This document shows positions 24,747 through 34,107 of a stretch of DNA of 64,000 bases, piece by piece. The stretch lies in contig NZ_BQXO01000001.1 in assembly GCF_045862785.1 (NCBI RefSeq), positions 544,349 to 608,348 on the forward strand. The letters are read 5' to 3'. Position 1 is the stretch's first letter. Each line of letters starts with the position of its first letter. Below the pieces are notes generated by a model. It worked only from the letters and a program-made list of their open reading frames with translations. It did no database searches and had not been told where the DNA came from. Both the position numbers and the translations under genes were made by a program. Source of the stretch: Furfurilactobacillus curtus. GTDB taxonomy: Bacteria > Bacillota > Bacilli > Lactobacillales > Lactobacillaceae.

Positions 24747-27536
24747 TTACTTTTCCAGTCCGTCATTAATGCTCTCTGGGAATTCGGTCCGCACAATGTG
24801 AGCACAACGCGCACACAACATTGGATAAGCGTCGTCGCTGCCAACATCTTTTTTAATCATCCGACACCGTTGACATACCTCACCATCAGCATGTTCCACA
24901 ACCACAGCAACATCTTCGTACTGATCTGCTTGGCTCGTAGCTTCTTCCAACGGCTTGATATCTAATTGCGACACAATCAACAATTGAGCCACGTTACTAT
25001 GCAAATTGGCCAGCATCTTTTCGTTATGCTCACTGACATATAACGTCAAGGCTGCTTCCATTGGTCGGCCAATCAGCTTTTGATCCCGCGCTGTCTCTAA
25101 GGATTTCAAGACATCGTTACGTAAGGCCATGAAATCTGCCCAACGACCAATTAGCGCCTCATCTTGCCATTCAGGTTCTACTGCTGGCATCTCAGCTAAT
25201 TGCACAAAAGGCTCTGACTCATGCAAGAAGCCCCAGATTTCTTCACTAGTATGCGGCAAGATCGGCGTCATTAATTTGGTCAACCGCACTAGTACTTGAT
25301 ACAACACTGTTTGCATGCTGCGCCTTGTCCGAGAATCAGCCGCGTCAATATAAAGAATGTCTTTGGCAAAATCCAGATAAAAGGCCGATAGATCATTGGT
25401 TACAAAAGCCAATAAACCCTTGTAAACAGCAATGAAATCATAGCGATCGTAATCTGCTTTGATCGTTTCCACAAGTTCATTTAAACGGCTAAGCAAATAG
25501 CGATCGGCACCAGCTAATTCGGCATACGGCACCGCGTTATGATCTGGGTCAAAGTCCGTCACGTTCGCCAGCATGAAGCGCATGGTATTACGTAATTTTC
25601 GGTAGCTTTCGGAGATTTGACTAAAGCTATCCATTGACACGCGGACATCGGCAGAAGAATCGACAGATGCCACCCACAGACGTAAAATCTCGGCCCCCAT
25701 CTTATCGACAACGTCTGCTGGGGCAATGGTATTACCGATGGACTTACTCATCTTTTTACCATCTTTGTCTAAAGTAAATCCTTGACTGACCACACCTCGA
25801 TATGGGGCTTGTCCGGAAACAGCCACTGATGTGATCAGGCTGGAGTTAAACCAACCACGGAACTGGTCAGAACCCTCTAAATAAAGATCAGCAGGGTACG
25901 TTAATTCTGGTCGGGCAGCCAAAACGGCCTGATGGCTAGAGCCAGAATCAAACCAGACATCCATAATGTCAGTTTCTTTCGTGAATTCGCCATTAGGTGA
26001 ATGTGGTGATGTGAATCCTGCCGGGAGCAACTCTTTAGCATCATGCTCAAACCAATAATTAGAACCGTGCTCGCCAAACAAATCCGCAACATGGTTAATC
26101 GTTTCTTCGGTCATAATCGGCGTACCATCTTCAGCATAAAAGATTGGCAATGGTACCCCCCAAGCTCGTTGACGGGAGATGACCCAGTCACCACGATCCT
26201 TAATCATGTTGTACAACCGCCGTTTGCCCCATTCTGGCTGGAATTTAACACCATCTAATGCATCTAGAATTTGATCTCTAAACGAAGAAACACTGGCAAA
26301 CCACTGTGGTGTGGCCCGGAAAATAATTGGCTTTTTCGTTCGCCAGTCAAATGGATAACTATGGACGTATGGAATATGCTTCAGCAACAGGTTATTAGCC
26401 GCTAACTTATCCATGCTCAGCTGATTAGCATCCTCATAAAAGACCCCTTCAAAGCCAGGTGCTTCATCGGTCATCTTGCCTTGCGCATCGACGGGAGCAA
26501 AAACTGGTAAACCATACTTGGTTCCAATATTGAAATCATCTTCCCCAAAACCAGGTGCCGTGTGGACCAATCCAGAACCAGCATCTAAAGTAACGAAGCC
26601 ACCGTTCATGACCATCAATTCACGATCGTAATATGGATGGTTAGCCGTCATCTGATCTAATTGGCTACCCTTGAGCGTCTGTAAAGTTTTCACGTTTTCC
26701 CAGCCAAGTGTTTCCGCCACATCATTGACTAATTGCGTCGCCACCACGAATTTGCGCGTTTCACCAGCTGGCTGAACGACTGAGTAGTCAAACGAAGCTG
26801 AGACTGTAATCCCTTCAGAGGCCGGAATCGTCCATGGGGTTGTCGTCCAGACCACAAAATACGTGTCATTATCTAGCAAGCCGTGACCATCTTTAACCTG
26901 TTCCGCAAAGAAGATCGATGGTGACTCCACATCATGATACTCGACTTCAGCCTCTGCTAATGCAGATTCTGAGGACCATGACCAATAGACGGGCTTTTGG
27001 CCGCGGAAAATGTAGCCCTTTTTAACAAATTCACCAAAGACGCGCACTTGCGCGGCCTCGTATTCGGGTTGCAACGTAATGTATGGATGATCCCAATCAC
27101 CAGCGACCCCCAGACGTTTAAAACCAGTTCGCTGCTTATCAATTTCCTTTAAAACAAATTGTCGACATAATTCTCGAAATTGAGCCGTCGTCATCGACTT
27201 TCGGTCCACACCCTGGTTGGTCAAGGCTTGTTCCGTTGGTAATCCATGCGTGTCCCAACCAGGAACGTAAGGCGCCCGAAAACCATTCATTGACTTGAAA
27301 CGAACGATAATATCTTTACTAATTTTGTTCAAAGCATGACCAATATGAATATCGCCATTCGCATATGGCGGACCATCATGCAGCACAAACGAGGGTTTCC
27401 CTTCATTTAACTTCTGACGTTGTTCATAAACTTTGTTTTCTGCCCAGACGTTTTGCCGTTCTTGCTCGGTAACGGGAAGATTTCCCCGCATCGGAAAACC
27501 GGTCTTATTTAAATTGAGCGTTTCCTTAATCCGCAT
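24747..27536 (-). CDS. ileS: Isoleucyl-tRNA synthetase
   Basis: Charges tRNA-Ile with isoleucine. 929 residues: class I HIGH motif PYANGDIHIGHALNK (about residue 50), a CP1 editing domain (VWTTTPWTIPAS), KMSKS loop DGKKMSKSIGN (about 600), anticodon-binding helices and a C-terminal zinc ribbon CQRCRMIKK...CARC. This layout is the bacterial type 1 enzyme. ATG at 27536 has GGAAAGGAAG 7 bases upstream. It is controlled by a T-box and follows divIVA, the usual place in lactobacilli. Its substrates tRNA-Ile GAT and the modified CAT form are encoded at 62.4 and 63.0 kb. Confidence 0.96.
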   Translation of the reverse strand: MRIKETLNLNKTGFPMRGNLPVTEQERQNVWAENKVYEQRQKLNEGKPSFVLHDGPPYANGDIHIGHALNKISKDIIVRFKSMNGFRAPYVPGWDTHGLPTEQALTNQGVDRKSMTTAQFRELCRQFVLKEIDKQRTGFKRLGVAGDWDHPYITLQPEYEAAQVRVFGEFVKKGYIFRGQKPVYWSWSSESALAEAEVEYHDVESPSIFFAEQVKDGHGLLDNDTYFVVWTTTPWTIPASEGITVSASFDYSVVQPAGETRKFVVATQLVNDVAETLGWENVKTLQTLKGSQLDQMTANHPYYDRELMVMNGGFVTLDAGSGLVHTAPGFGEDDFNIGTKYGLPVFAPVDAQGKMTDEAPGFEGVFYEDANQLSMDKLAANNLLLKHIPYVHSYPFDWRTKKPIIFRATPQWFASVSSFRDQILDALDGVKFQPEWGKRRLYNMIKDRGDWVISRQRAWGVPLPIFYAEDGTPIMTEETINHVADLFGEHGSNYWFEHDAKELLPAGFTSPHSPNGEFTKETDIMDVWFDSGSSHQAVLAARPELTYPADLYLEGSDQFRGWFNSSLITSVAVSGQAPYRGVVSQGFTLDKDGKKMSKSIGNTIAPADVVDKMGAEILRLWVASVDSSADVRVSMDSFSQISESYRKLRNTMRFMLANVTDFDPDHNAVPYAELAGADRYLLSRLNELVETIKADYDRYDFIAVYKGLLAFVTNDLSAFYLDFAKDILYIDAADSRTRRSMQTVLYQVLVRLTKLMTPILPHTSEEIWGFLHESEPFVQLAEMPAVEPEWQDEALIGRWADFMALRNDVLKSLETARDQKLIGRPMEAALTLYVSEHNEKMLANLHSNVAQLLIVSQLDIKPLEEATSQADQYEDVAVVVEHADGEVCQRCRMIKKDVGSDDAYPMLCARCAHIVRTEFPESINDGLEK

Positions 27537-27588
27537 GCACAAACTTCCTTTCCTCATGACATCATGACTGAAAATTCATCGCAACAAC

Positions 27589-27778
27589 AAAAAACTCGTC
27601 CCTGTTCAGGACGAGTTAACGTGGTACCACCTAAATTTAAGCTTCGCTAACGCCTTGACAGTCGGCTAAATCCGGCCATTCAATGCAGCAAAACTCCTTA
27701 ATCGTCCGGATAACGGTCGGAGCCGGGTTCACCTACTTTCCCATCTACTGAGAGTTCAGTCAACACTAACACTAAGAG
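27589..27778 (-). promoter_or_regulatory. T-box riboswitch, isoleucine, before ileS
   Basis: T-box AGGTGGTACCACG at 27620-27632 (minus strand), followed by the terminator stem ACTCGTCC / GGACGAGT (27594-27616) and six T. A compact stem I region runs upstream, with a candidate specifier ATT in GGACGATTAAGG at 27710-27712. The leader is only about 190 bases from the presumed start. The likely promoter -10 is TATAAT at 27784-27789. Confidence 0.88.
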
Positions 27779-27783
27779 GATCA

Positions 27784-27789
27784 ATTATA
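27784..27789 (-). promoter_or_regulatory. -10 box of ileS T-box leader
   Basis: Perfect TATAAT on the minus strand between the divIVA stop and the T-box leader. No good -35 at 16-18 bases, so only the -10 is reported. Confidence 0.5.
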
Positions 27790-27874
27790 CGGATGGTGCC
27801 GGCTAACCTCTCACCAGATGGTTGCTCGCTGTACGGACACCCGCTAATCGCTGTTCTTAGTGGCTACAATGACA

Positions 27875-28573
27875 TTATGCTTGGGGCGCATCTGAATCCG
27901 GCGCCGAATCATTGGCCGCCGAATTGTTGCTGTCTTGATCACTATCAGGGAAAATGACCACTGTCTGTGATTGAGCAGCAGGCGTCTCTGGTTCACTTGG
28001 TGTGCTTGGCGCCAAATGAGTCGGCTGACTATGGTTAATAGCCGCTTGCAATTCAGGATAACTTTGCAGACCAGTTGGTTCAAGTAATTGGTTCCAGTCA
28101 TCAGAATTAACCAGATCTAATTGTGCTTGGACCATCGCCGCCAGTCGTTGCTGGAAGGTCTTGGTTTCAGCCCGAAGTGCATTGCTTTCATTATTCAACC
28201 GCGTCGCATTATTGGCGGCTTCAGCAGTAATCTGACCCGCTTTCGCCTGGGCTTCAGCGACCACCGCTTGCGCCTGTTGTTGGGCTTCACGAGATACATT
28301 TGTGGCCTGATTATTAGCTTCCTGCTTAACCTTATCCGCAGCTTCTTGCGCGACCAAAATTGATTGGTTCAACGAGTTCTTCATCTCGTCATACTGGCTC
28401 AAATTATGGTTCGCCTTATCCAGTTGATCCTGCAGATCTTTATTTTGATTCAAGACTTGTTGATAGCTGGCAATCACTTCGTCCAGAAAGTCATCAACCT
28501 CCTGAGCGGCATAGCCGTTGCGGCCCTTGCGTGTGAATTCCTTATTATGAATATCCATTGGGCTTAATGCCAT
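27875..28573 (-). CDS. divIVA: Cell-division protein DivIVA
   Basis: Coiled-coil scaffold that senses negatively curved membrane at poles and septum. 232 residues; N-terminal lipid-binding part LSPMDIHNKEFTRKGRNGYAAQEVDDFLDEV with the conserved FTRKGRNGY loop, long coiled coil (about 35-160) and a low-complexity acidic tail rich in Ser, Asp and Ala. ATG at 28573 follows GGAGG by 8 bases. Last gene of the dcw cluster before ileS. Confidence 0.93.
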   Translation of the reverse strand: MALSPMDIHNKEFTRKGRNGYAAQEVDDFLDEVIASYQQVLNQNKDLQDQLDKANHNLSQYDEMKNSLNQSILVAQEAADKVKQEANNQATNVSREAQQQAQAVVAEAQAKAGQITAEAANNATRLNNESNALRAETKTFQQRLAAMVQAQLDLVNSDDWNQLLEPTGLQSYPELQAAINHSQPTHLAPSTPSEPETPAAQSQTVVIFPDSDQDSNNSAANDSAPDSDAPQA

Positions 28574-28640
28574 AATGATTTCCTCCATCCGAAACGAAAT
28601 CCGTAATTAACTTACGTTTTCATACACCTCTAAGCATAAG

Positions 28641-29429
28641 TTAACGACGCACGACTGACAAGTCGATTTTTAGTTTATCTTTACGAGTTTTACCATTTAA
28701 TGTATCCAACCGAACCCGACCAAAGTGCCGAACCGAAATCATATCATCAGCCTCTAGTACAGTATCAGCATGCGTATTGGTCATCCAATTTAACCGCACA
28801 TTTCCTGCTTCGACTAGTCCCTTGGCCCGATTACGTGAAAGATTAAAGGCCGCAGCGACGACTGTATCTAAACGTAATGACGTCACCAATTCCGGTAGCT
28901 GCTCCCAGTCAACTTGTGGCAATAAAGCATCTGTTAACGAACGTTCACTCAAATGAACCTTAATTTTGCCAATCCGTTCCACTTGAGTTTTAAAAAACGC
29001 GGTCATTGAGGCCGCCACTATGACCTGCCAAATGCCACCATCCGTGATAATATCACCGAAAATACTCGTGTCAATCCCAAGATTCGCTAGTGTACCCAAG
29101 ATGTCAGAATGATGCAATTTAGCAAATTTGGTTGGATAGATGATTTCCAATAACTGTAACTCAAAATCATCAATTTGGGGTGTGTAATAATCCGGAAAAA
29201 TGAGCGCTCGTTGTTGTTCTGCATTCGGATAGCCGCCGTTAGCATGAATTTTCAATCCGTCCTCAGCATTGACTAACGTTTGCAAAATGTATAGTTGACG
29301 CGGATTTAAGAAACCAGTGAGATACGGCCGATACTGACTACCTGCTGTCGCAATCCACGTTTGGGCCTCGCTAATAAAGCTGGCCTCTTCTGGGCGAAAA
29401 TGTTGAATGACTTGTGTGTCTGCTACCAT
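28641..29429 (-). CDS. ylmH: YlmH family S4 RNA-binding protein
   Basis: 262 residues: N-terminal domain of the YlmH family (PRQLYILQTLVNAEDGLKI) and a C-terminal S4 domain (LVTSLRLDTVVAAAFNLSRN...GNVRLNW). Linked to septum formation and, in related Firmicutes, to rescue of stalled ribosome subunits. Part of the ftsZ-sepF-ylmG-ylmH-divIVA block, transcribed in that order. Confidence 0.9.
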   Translation of the reverse strand: MVADTQVIQHFRPEEASFISEAQTWIATAGSQYRPYLTGFLNPRQLYILQTLVNAEDGLKIHANGGYPNAEQQRALIFPDYYTPQIDDFELQLLEIIYPTKFAKLHHSDILGTLANLGIDTSIFGDIITDGGIWQVIVAASMTAFFKTQVERIGKIKVHLSERSLTDALLPQVDWEQLPELVTSLRLDTVVAAAFNLSRNRAKGLVEAGNVRLNWMTNTHADTVLEADDMISVRHFGRVRLDTLNGKTRKDKLKIDLSVVRR

Positions 29430-29450
29430 GGTCTATGCACCTAACCTCAA

Positions 29451-29723
29451 CTATAAAACGGATAAAACTGATTGTAATAACCCAAATAGCCCATACTGAA
29501 CTAAAATCAGGACCAAAATTGCAACTGTGGGCGCAAAACTAATCCCACCCAATGGTGGAATAAAATCAAACAGTTGCAGGTAGGGGCCGCAAATTCGACC
29601 CAAAAAACGACCAAAGCTGGTCCCATACGCACCTGGAAACCAAGACATTAAGACATACACAATTAAAGCAAATGTGTACAGCTCAAAGGCCCAATTAAGG
29701 ACGGTAAATAATAAAGCAATCAC
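29451..29723 (-). CDS. ylmG: YggT/YlmG family membrane protein
   Basis: 90 residues with two transmembrane helices and the family motif PLQ-like GPYLQLFDFIPPLGGISFAP between them. Found next to sepF in many Gram-positive bacteria; thought to help membrane or osmotic homeostasis near the septum. Good length, 21 bases before ylmH. Confidence 0.9.
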   Translation of the reverse strand: MIALLFTVLNWAFELYTFALIVYVLMSWFPGAYGTSFGRFLGRICGPYLQLFDFIPPLGGISFAPTVAILVLILVQYGLFGLLQSVLSVL

Positions 29724-29762
29724 GAATTCGACTCCATTTCAGTTAATTGTCCAATAGTGTTT

Positions 29763-30185
29763 TCAAAAATTATGCCCATTTTGATCAAATTGGGCTGTTA
29801 AATCACCAGAAACCTCAAAACTGTTCGGAGTACATAGGAAAATCGTGTCACCGACTCGCTTGATTTCCCCGCTGATAGCAAAAACTGCCCCCGTCAAAAA
29901 ATCGACCATCCGCCGGCTGGATTGATCATCCAGTTTATCAAAATTAACGATCACGGCCTGACTTTCCAGTAGCTGTTGCGCGATTTCCTTAACATCCGAA
30001 TAAATTCGAGGTTCAAATAAACTGATGTGGTTGGCGATTGCTGAACGGCCAGCCATGTCGACAACTTTGGCTGGTCGACGCGTACCACCAGTACTCGTTG
30101 GTCGTGGCGACTGTGAGGCCGTCGAATTATTGACAGTCGCATCTGTCTCTTCCATCCCAAAAAAGTTGCTAAAACTAAATGCCAT
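29763..30185 (-). CDS. sepF: Cell-division protein SepF
   Basis: Membrane-tethered partner of FtsZ that aligns its filaments. 140 residues: an amphipathic N-terminal helix AFSFSNFFGMEETD, a Thr/Ser/Pro linker and a conserved beta-rich core (EPRIYSDVKEIAQQLLESQAV; VDFLTGAVFAISGEIKR; TIFLCTPNSFEVSG). All three elements are intact. Lies downstream of ftsZ. Confidence 0.93.
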   Translation of the reverse strand: MAFSFSNFFGMEETDATVNNSTASQSPRPTSTGGTRRPAKVVDMAGRSAIANHISLFEPRIYSDVKEIAQQLLESQAVIVNFDKLDDQSSRRMVDFLTGAVFAISGEIKRVGDTIFLCTPNSFEVSGDLTAQFDQNGHNF

Positions 30186-30302
30186 GTGGGCTCCTTTCCA
30201 ACTCGGATGATGGGTCTAACTACGGTCTACACACTGGTAACAACAAAGTCACTCAGATTGCTGAGTGACCGCGTTCATCCTAAAATTAATTTCCGTGACC
30301 GC

Positions 30303-31595
30303 TTACCGATCATTATTACGTCGGCGACGTCGGAGAAATGGTGGTAAGTCAATCCCACCAGCCTCTGATTCAGCAGATTCATTAGTTGCAGCAGCATCAG
30401 ATGAATTGGCATTGAAGACATCGAAATCAGTTTTTTCCACCCCAGCAAATTCCTCACTGTCAGCCTCACTGGCAGGACGATTATTTGTCGTTGGCTGACG
30501 AGTAATGTCCCAATTGCCAAATGGATCGGTATTGCCTGCTGATTCTGCAGGCGCCGCTGAAGTGGCCGAGGTTGGTTGACCGCCTTGTGGTTCAAAAACA
30601 TTCCGTCCATTGGCTTGTCCAGCTTGGCGCGCAGCTTTTTTATGATCGATTCCGGTGGCAATAACCGTTACCCGAACTTCATCACCTAAGTTTTCATCAA
30701 TGGACGTCCCAAAGATAATGTTCACATCAGTTGTGGCTGCCTGTGCCACAATATCAGAAGCAGTTTGCGCTTCAAATAAGGACAAATCAGGCCCCCCGGT
30801 AATGTTCAACAGCACTTGTTCAGCTCCATCAATCGAAACTTCTAATAATGGCGAAGAAATAGCTGCCTTGGTCGCGTCGGCCGTGCGGTTTTCACCTGAA
30901 GCAGCCCCAATGCCCATGAGTGCCGTCCCTTGATCTTGCATCACAGTTTTAACATCGGCAAAATCAAGGTTCACGAATCCAGGGGATGTGATTAGGTCCG
31001 AGATACCTTGAACCCCTTGACGTAACACATTATCGGCTTCCTTAAAGGCATCCATCATTGGCGTCTTTTTATCAACCATTTCCAACAGTCGGTTATTGGC
31101 AATGATGATTAACGTATCAACATTTTCTTTTAGGTTTGCAATTCCTTCAGCGGCATAACGCCCCCGCCGTGGTCCTTCAAACGTAAATGGTCGGGTCACC
31201 ACACCAACCGTGAGGGCACCTTGCTCCTTGGCAATCCGTGCTACCACTGGCGCAGCCCCGTTTCCAGTGCCACCACCCATGCCGGCGGTCACAAAGATCA
31301 TATCTGCACCAGATAAAGCTTCTGCTAAGGCATCTTCACTTTCTTCAGCAGCCTTTTGACCAACTTCTGGATTAGAGCCAGCGCCCAAACCACGAGTTAA
31401 TTTAGGTCCTAACTGGATTTTAGTCGTCGCGTTACTACCGTTTAAAGCCTGCACATCCGTGTTAGCCACGATAAAGTCCACTCCAGAAACTTTATCGTCG
31501 ATCATTCGGTTCACGGCATTGCTACCACCGCCACCAACTCCGATTACCTTAATTTTTGCGCCAACTGGTTGGCCTTGTTCCACTGCATTTTCCAT
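30303..31595 (-). CDS. ftsZ: Cell-division GTPase FtsZ
   Basis: Tubulin-like GTPase that forms the Z ring. 430 residues: GGGGSNAVNRMI, the tubulin signature GGGTGNGAAPVVA (about 104-116), synergy loop VNLDFADVKTVM. A long linker rich in Gln, Ser and Thr leads to the C-terminal peptide DLPPFLRRRRRNN, where FtsA and SepF bind; both partners are encoded next door. Ribosome site GTGGAGG before the ATG. Confidence 0.97.
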   Translation of the reverse strand: MENAVEQGQPVGAKIKVIGVGGGGSNAVNRMIDDKVSGVDFIVANTDVQALNGSNATTKIQLGPKLTRGLGAGSNPEVGQKAAEESEDALAEALSGADMIFVTAGMGGGTGNGAAPVVARIAKEQGALTVGVVTRPFTFEGPRRGRYAAEGIANLKENVDTLIIIANNRLLEMVDKKTPMMDAFKEADNVLRQGVQGISDLITSPGFVNLDFADVKTVMQDQGTALMGIGAASGENRTADATKAAISSPLLEVSIDGAEQVLLNITGGPDLSLFEAQTASDIVAQAATTDVNIIFGTSIDENLGDEVRVTVIATGIDHKKAARQAGQANGRNVFEPQGGQPTSATSAAPAESAGNTDPFGNWDITRQPTTNNRPASEADSEEFAGVEKTDFDVFNANSSDAAATNESAESEAGGIDLPPFLRRRRRNNDR

Positions 31596-31614
31596 TTATG
31601 GTTCCTCCACTTGC

Positions 31615-32955
31615 TTAATCAAAGAAATTGCGAAAGAAGTCCCGTAGGCCACTTACACGATTTTTCTTGTCTTTCGATGATACGGTTGTTTGACTCGTCT
31701 GATCATTTGTAGGCGTTGCTTGAGCCACTTGTCGACGAGCCGTTTGCTCATCAATAACCGGCGTCACATCGGCTTGTGGGACAAATTCACCCATCAACGC
31801 ATCCTTCACTAAGCGCTGGGTTTCATTTTGCAAACCACTATATTTAATCAAGGCCAACGCCGTTGCGTTTTGCGGATGCCGCAGTCCCATCTGCTCAGGG
31901 ACATAGATTCGAGCCCGTACACCGAAAATATCTTCGGCCAACTCTACGATTCCTGGCAATGCTGCAACGCCACCAGTTAACACAATGCCCCCTGGTAATG
32001 AGAGGGCTCCCACTTGATCCAATGAGGCTCGCAATGTGTCAAAAATCTGTTGAACCCGCGCTTCAATAATTTCAGCCAAGTAATGTTCACTGACCGATAC
32101 CGGTTCAGGCTGACCAACAACGGTCACTGGAAATTGATTTTCTTCATTAGCTTGGTCTGCATTGGCAAAACCAAAGTCGCGTTTAAGCCGCTCAGCATCA
32201 CTCATTGAGGTGTTCAACACCACTGAGATGTCCTTAGTGATGAAATCGCCACCCTCTTGATCGACAGTCGCATATTTCAACTGGTGATCGTGAATGACAG
32301 CAGCCGTCGTTTGACCACCACCCAAATCAATAACCACCGTACCGAAGTCTTGTTCACCATCATTTAAAACGGTTCGCCCCAGTGCAAGTGGCGTAACTGT
32401 CACATCGGCGACGTGTAATCCAGCCTGCATCACCGCTTTTTTAGCATTATGCACAATGGTTTTCGGACCAGAGTAAAGCGTGCCATGCATTTCTAAACGA
32501 ACCCCGACCATACCACGTGGATCCTGAATCTCATCAAAGCCATCGACAACAAATTCGTCCGCCGCGATCGAAATGATTTCCCGCTCTGGCGGTAAGCTCT
32601 GTAGCAAAGCCGCATTGGTAACATTTTGAACATCGCGATCCGTAATCTCACGCGCTTGATTGCCATCCGCAACAGCAACCATCCCAGATGCTGGCTCAAT
32701 TTTCAGTTGATTAGCTGGAATTCCTAAAATAACAGAATCTATATGGACATTGGCCTTTTGCTCAGCTTGATTCACTGCTGCACGAATCGCACTGGCAGCC
32801 TGATCAATGTCGACAATTACACCACGACTGAGGCCCCGCGATGGCTGTGTCCCCGCCCCAATAACATTCATCTCACCGTTACTTTTTTCGGCAACGATCA
32901 CTTTAATTGAGGTGGTTCCAATATCTAAGCCGACAAAAATTTCCGCGTTATCCAT
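31615..32955 (-). CDS. ftsA: Cell-division protein FtsA
   Basis: Actin-like ATPase that anchors FtsZ to the membrane. 446 residues: GLDIGTTSIKVIV phosphate loop, 1C domain, VIDLGGGQTTAAV (phosphate 2), GGIVLTGGVAALPGI, and an amphipathic C-terminal membrane-targeting helix (SGLRDFFRNFF). ATG at 32955 follows GGGAGG by 10 bases; the ORF's upstream ATG is earlier than that ribosome site. Second before ftsZ, spacing 19 bases. Confidence 0.95.
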   Translation of the reverse strand: MDNAEIFVGLDIGTTSIKVIVAEKSNGEMNVIGAGTQPSRGLSRGVIVDIDQAASAIRAAVNQAEQKANVHIDSVILGIPANQLKIEPASGMVAVADGNQAREITDRDVQNVTNAALLQSLPPEREIISIAADEFVVDGFDEIQDPRGMVGVRLEMHGTLYSGPKTIVHNAKKAVMQAGLHVADVTVTPLALGRTVLNDGEQDFGTVVIDLGGGQTTAAVIHDHQLKYATVDQEGGDFITKDISVVLNTSMSDAERLKRDFGFANADQANEENQFPVTVVGQPEPVSVSEHYLAEIIEARVQQIFDTLRASLDQVGALSLPGGIVLTGGVAALPGIVELAEDIFGVRARIYVPEQMGLRHPQNATALALIKYSGLQNETQRLVKDALMGEFVPQADVTPVIDEQTARRQVAQATPTNDQTSQTTVSSKDKKNRVSGLRDFFRNFFD

Positions 32956-33101
32956 CAAACCGGAACCTCCCATAGTAGCTGATTTTACCTAATCAGTTCA
33001 AATTTTAATTTATTTCTTTTTAGTTGATATGACGAGACTAACACCCATCATCCAATTATCAAAAGTTTACCATACTTAACGCGGCTTTCGCACCTCGAAA
33101 T

Positions 33102-33128
33102 AAAAAAACACCGCGTTGTGACGGTGTT
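33102..33128 (-). terminator. Internal terminator between divIB and ftsA
   Basis: Minus strand AACACCG, 8-base loop, CGGTGTT and a run of T. It splits the dcw cluster, so ftsA-ftsZ should have a promoter of their own in the 200 bases before ftsA. Confidence 0.75.
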
Positions 33129-33154
33129 TTAACAAATTTGGCAAAATTTTTACC

Positions 33155-34039
33155 TTATCGACTCGTTTGCACATGATCATTGGTCGTTCCATGCTTTGTT
33201 TTCGATTTTGATTTATGTTGCGGAAATGGATACGAATAAGCACCGACCTCAAGATTGACGATCCCCTTCCCATTCATCTGTGCAGCAATTTCTGGATAGT
33301 ACTTCATCTTTGCTCTGAACGAAGCAGGCGAAGCGTAAACCTCATTGCCGTCATTCATAAATAAGTGTAAACGTTGTGGATTAGCCTTAGTTGGTGACAA
33401 ATCAATTTCGGAAATTCCGCGCTTGATATCTTTCGACAAACCTGCGTACTGTTGGATGACTAAGGCAAATGTGGCATCGTGTTTAAAGCCACTATAGACC
33501 GGATAACCAGCTGTGGGGTGGGTCAAGGGCGTTTTTAAAATGCGGCCATTTTCAATTACTTGGTAATATTTCCCATTCCGTAACAAATTCCCTGCTTGCA
33601 AATATTCCTTAGCATCTAAGCGAACATCCCACCAGTGCGTGGTCACGGTAACCTGTTTAATCAGATCATTGTTGGTGTTGGCGACCTTCGACAATTGCTG
33701 ATCGTGATGCCAAACCGTCCATAATGGCTGCCCCACTCGCAACCCACTCGCTTTTATAATCTGTTCACGCTTTAAATTCTGAGTTGGTTTGGCCTGTAGA
33801 CTGTGAATCGCAAACAGCGGGGAGCTGAGGATACCTAATAATATGACTAAACTTGCTAAAACTCCCCCAACCAAGTGACGTCGATGTCGATTAGTTGCAT
33901 CCGGTCGCGGCGGTTTTGGGGGCTGGGCCTGAATTGGCTTGATCGGGGCCTTTTTTTCATCATTGGTAGCTTGATGACGCCGAGAAAAAAAGCGTCGGCG
34001 TTTATTTGAATCGTTGGGATTAATGACACGATTAGCGAT
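33155..34039 (-). CDS. divIB: Cell-division protein DivIB/FtsQ, probable ATC start
   Basis: Bitopic septum protein that joins FtsL and DivIC in the periplasmic-side complex. The frame shows a basic, Pro-rich cytoplasmic tail (NRVINPNDSNKRRRFF, KPPRPDATNRHRR), one helix (VGGVLASLVILLGILSS), a POTRA domain beginning IHSLQAKP, a beta domain and a polar end. No ATG, GTG or TTG exists in frame before the TTG at 33874, which would cut the tail and half of the helix region. AAAGGAGG lies 8 bases before ATC (34039), giving 294 aa, the normal size, with an expected start M-A-N-R-V. I take ATC as the start; a frameshift or a sequence change of ATG is the alternative. Confidence 0.85.
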   Translation of the reverse strand: MANRVINPNDSNKRRRFFSRRHQATNDEKKAPIKPIQAQPPKPPRPDATNRHRRHLVGGVLASLVILLGILSSPLFAIHSLQAKPTQNLKREQIIKASGLRVGQPLWTVWHHDQQLSKVANTNNDLIKQVTVTTHWWDVRLDAKEYLQAGNLLRNGKYYQVIENGRILKTPLTHPTAGYPVYSGFKHDATFALVIQQYAGLSKDIKRGISEIDLSPTKANPQRLHLFMNDGNEVYASPASFRAKMKYYPEIAAQMNGKGIVNLEVGAYSYPFPQHKSKSKTKHGTTNDHVQTSR

Positions 34040-34107
34040 AACCGACGCCTCCTTTCACAACTAAATGAAATCATTTTGCCGAAACTAACCATTTTTTACC
34101 ACATTAA

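Noticed and set aside
33856..34092. 78-codon ORF overlapping the divIB N-terminus in another frame
   Set aside because: The other frame gives the typical DivIB basic tail joined to the membrane helix; this ORF has no family pattern.
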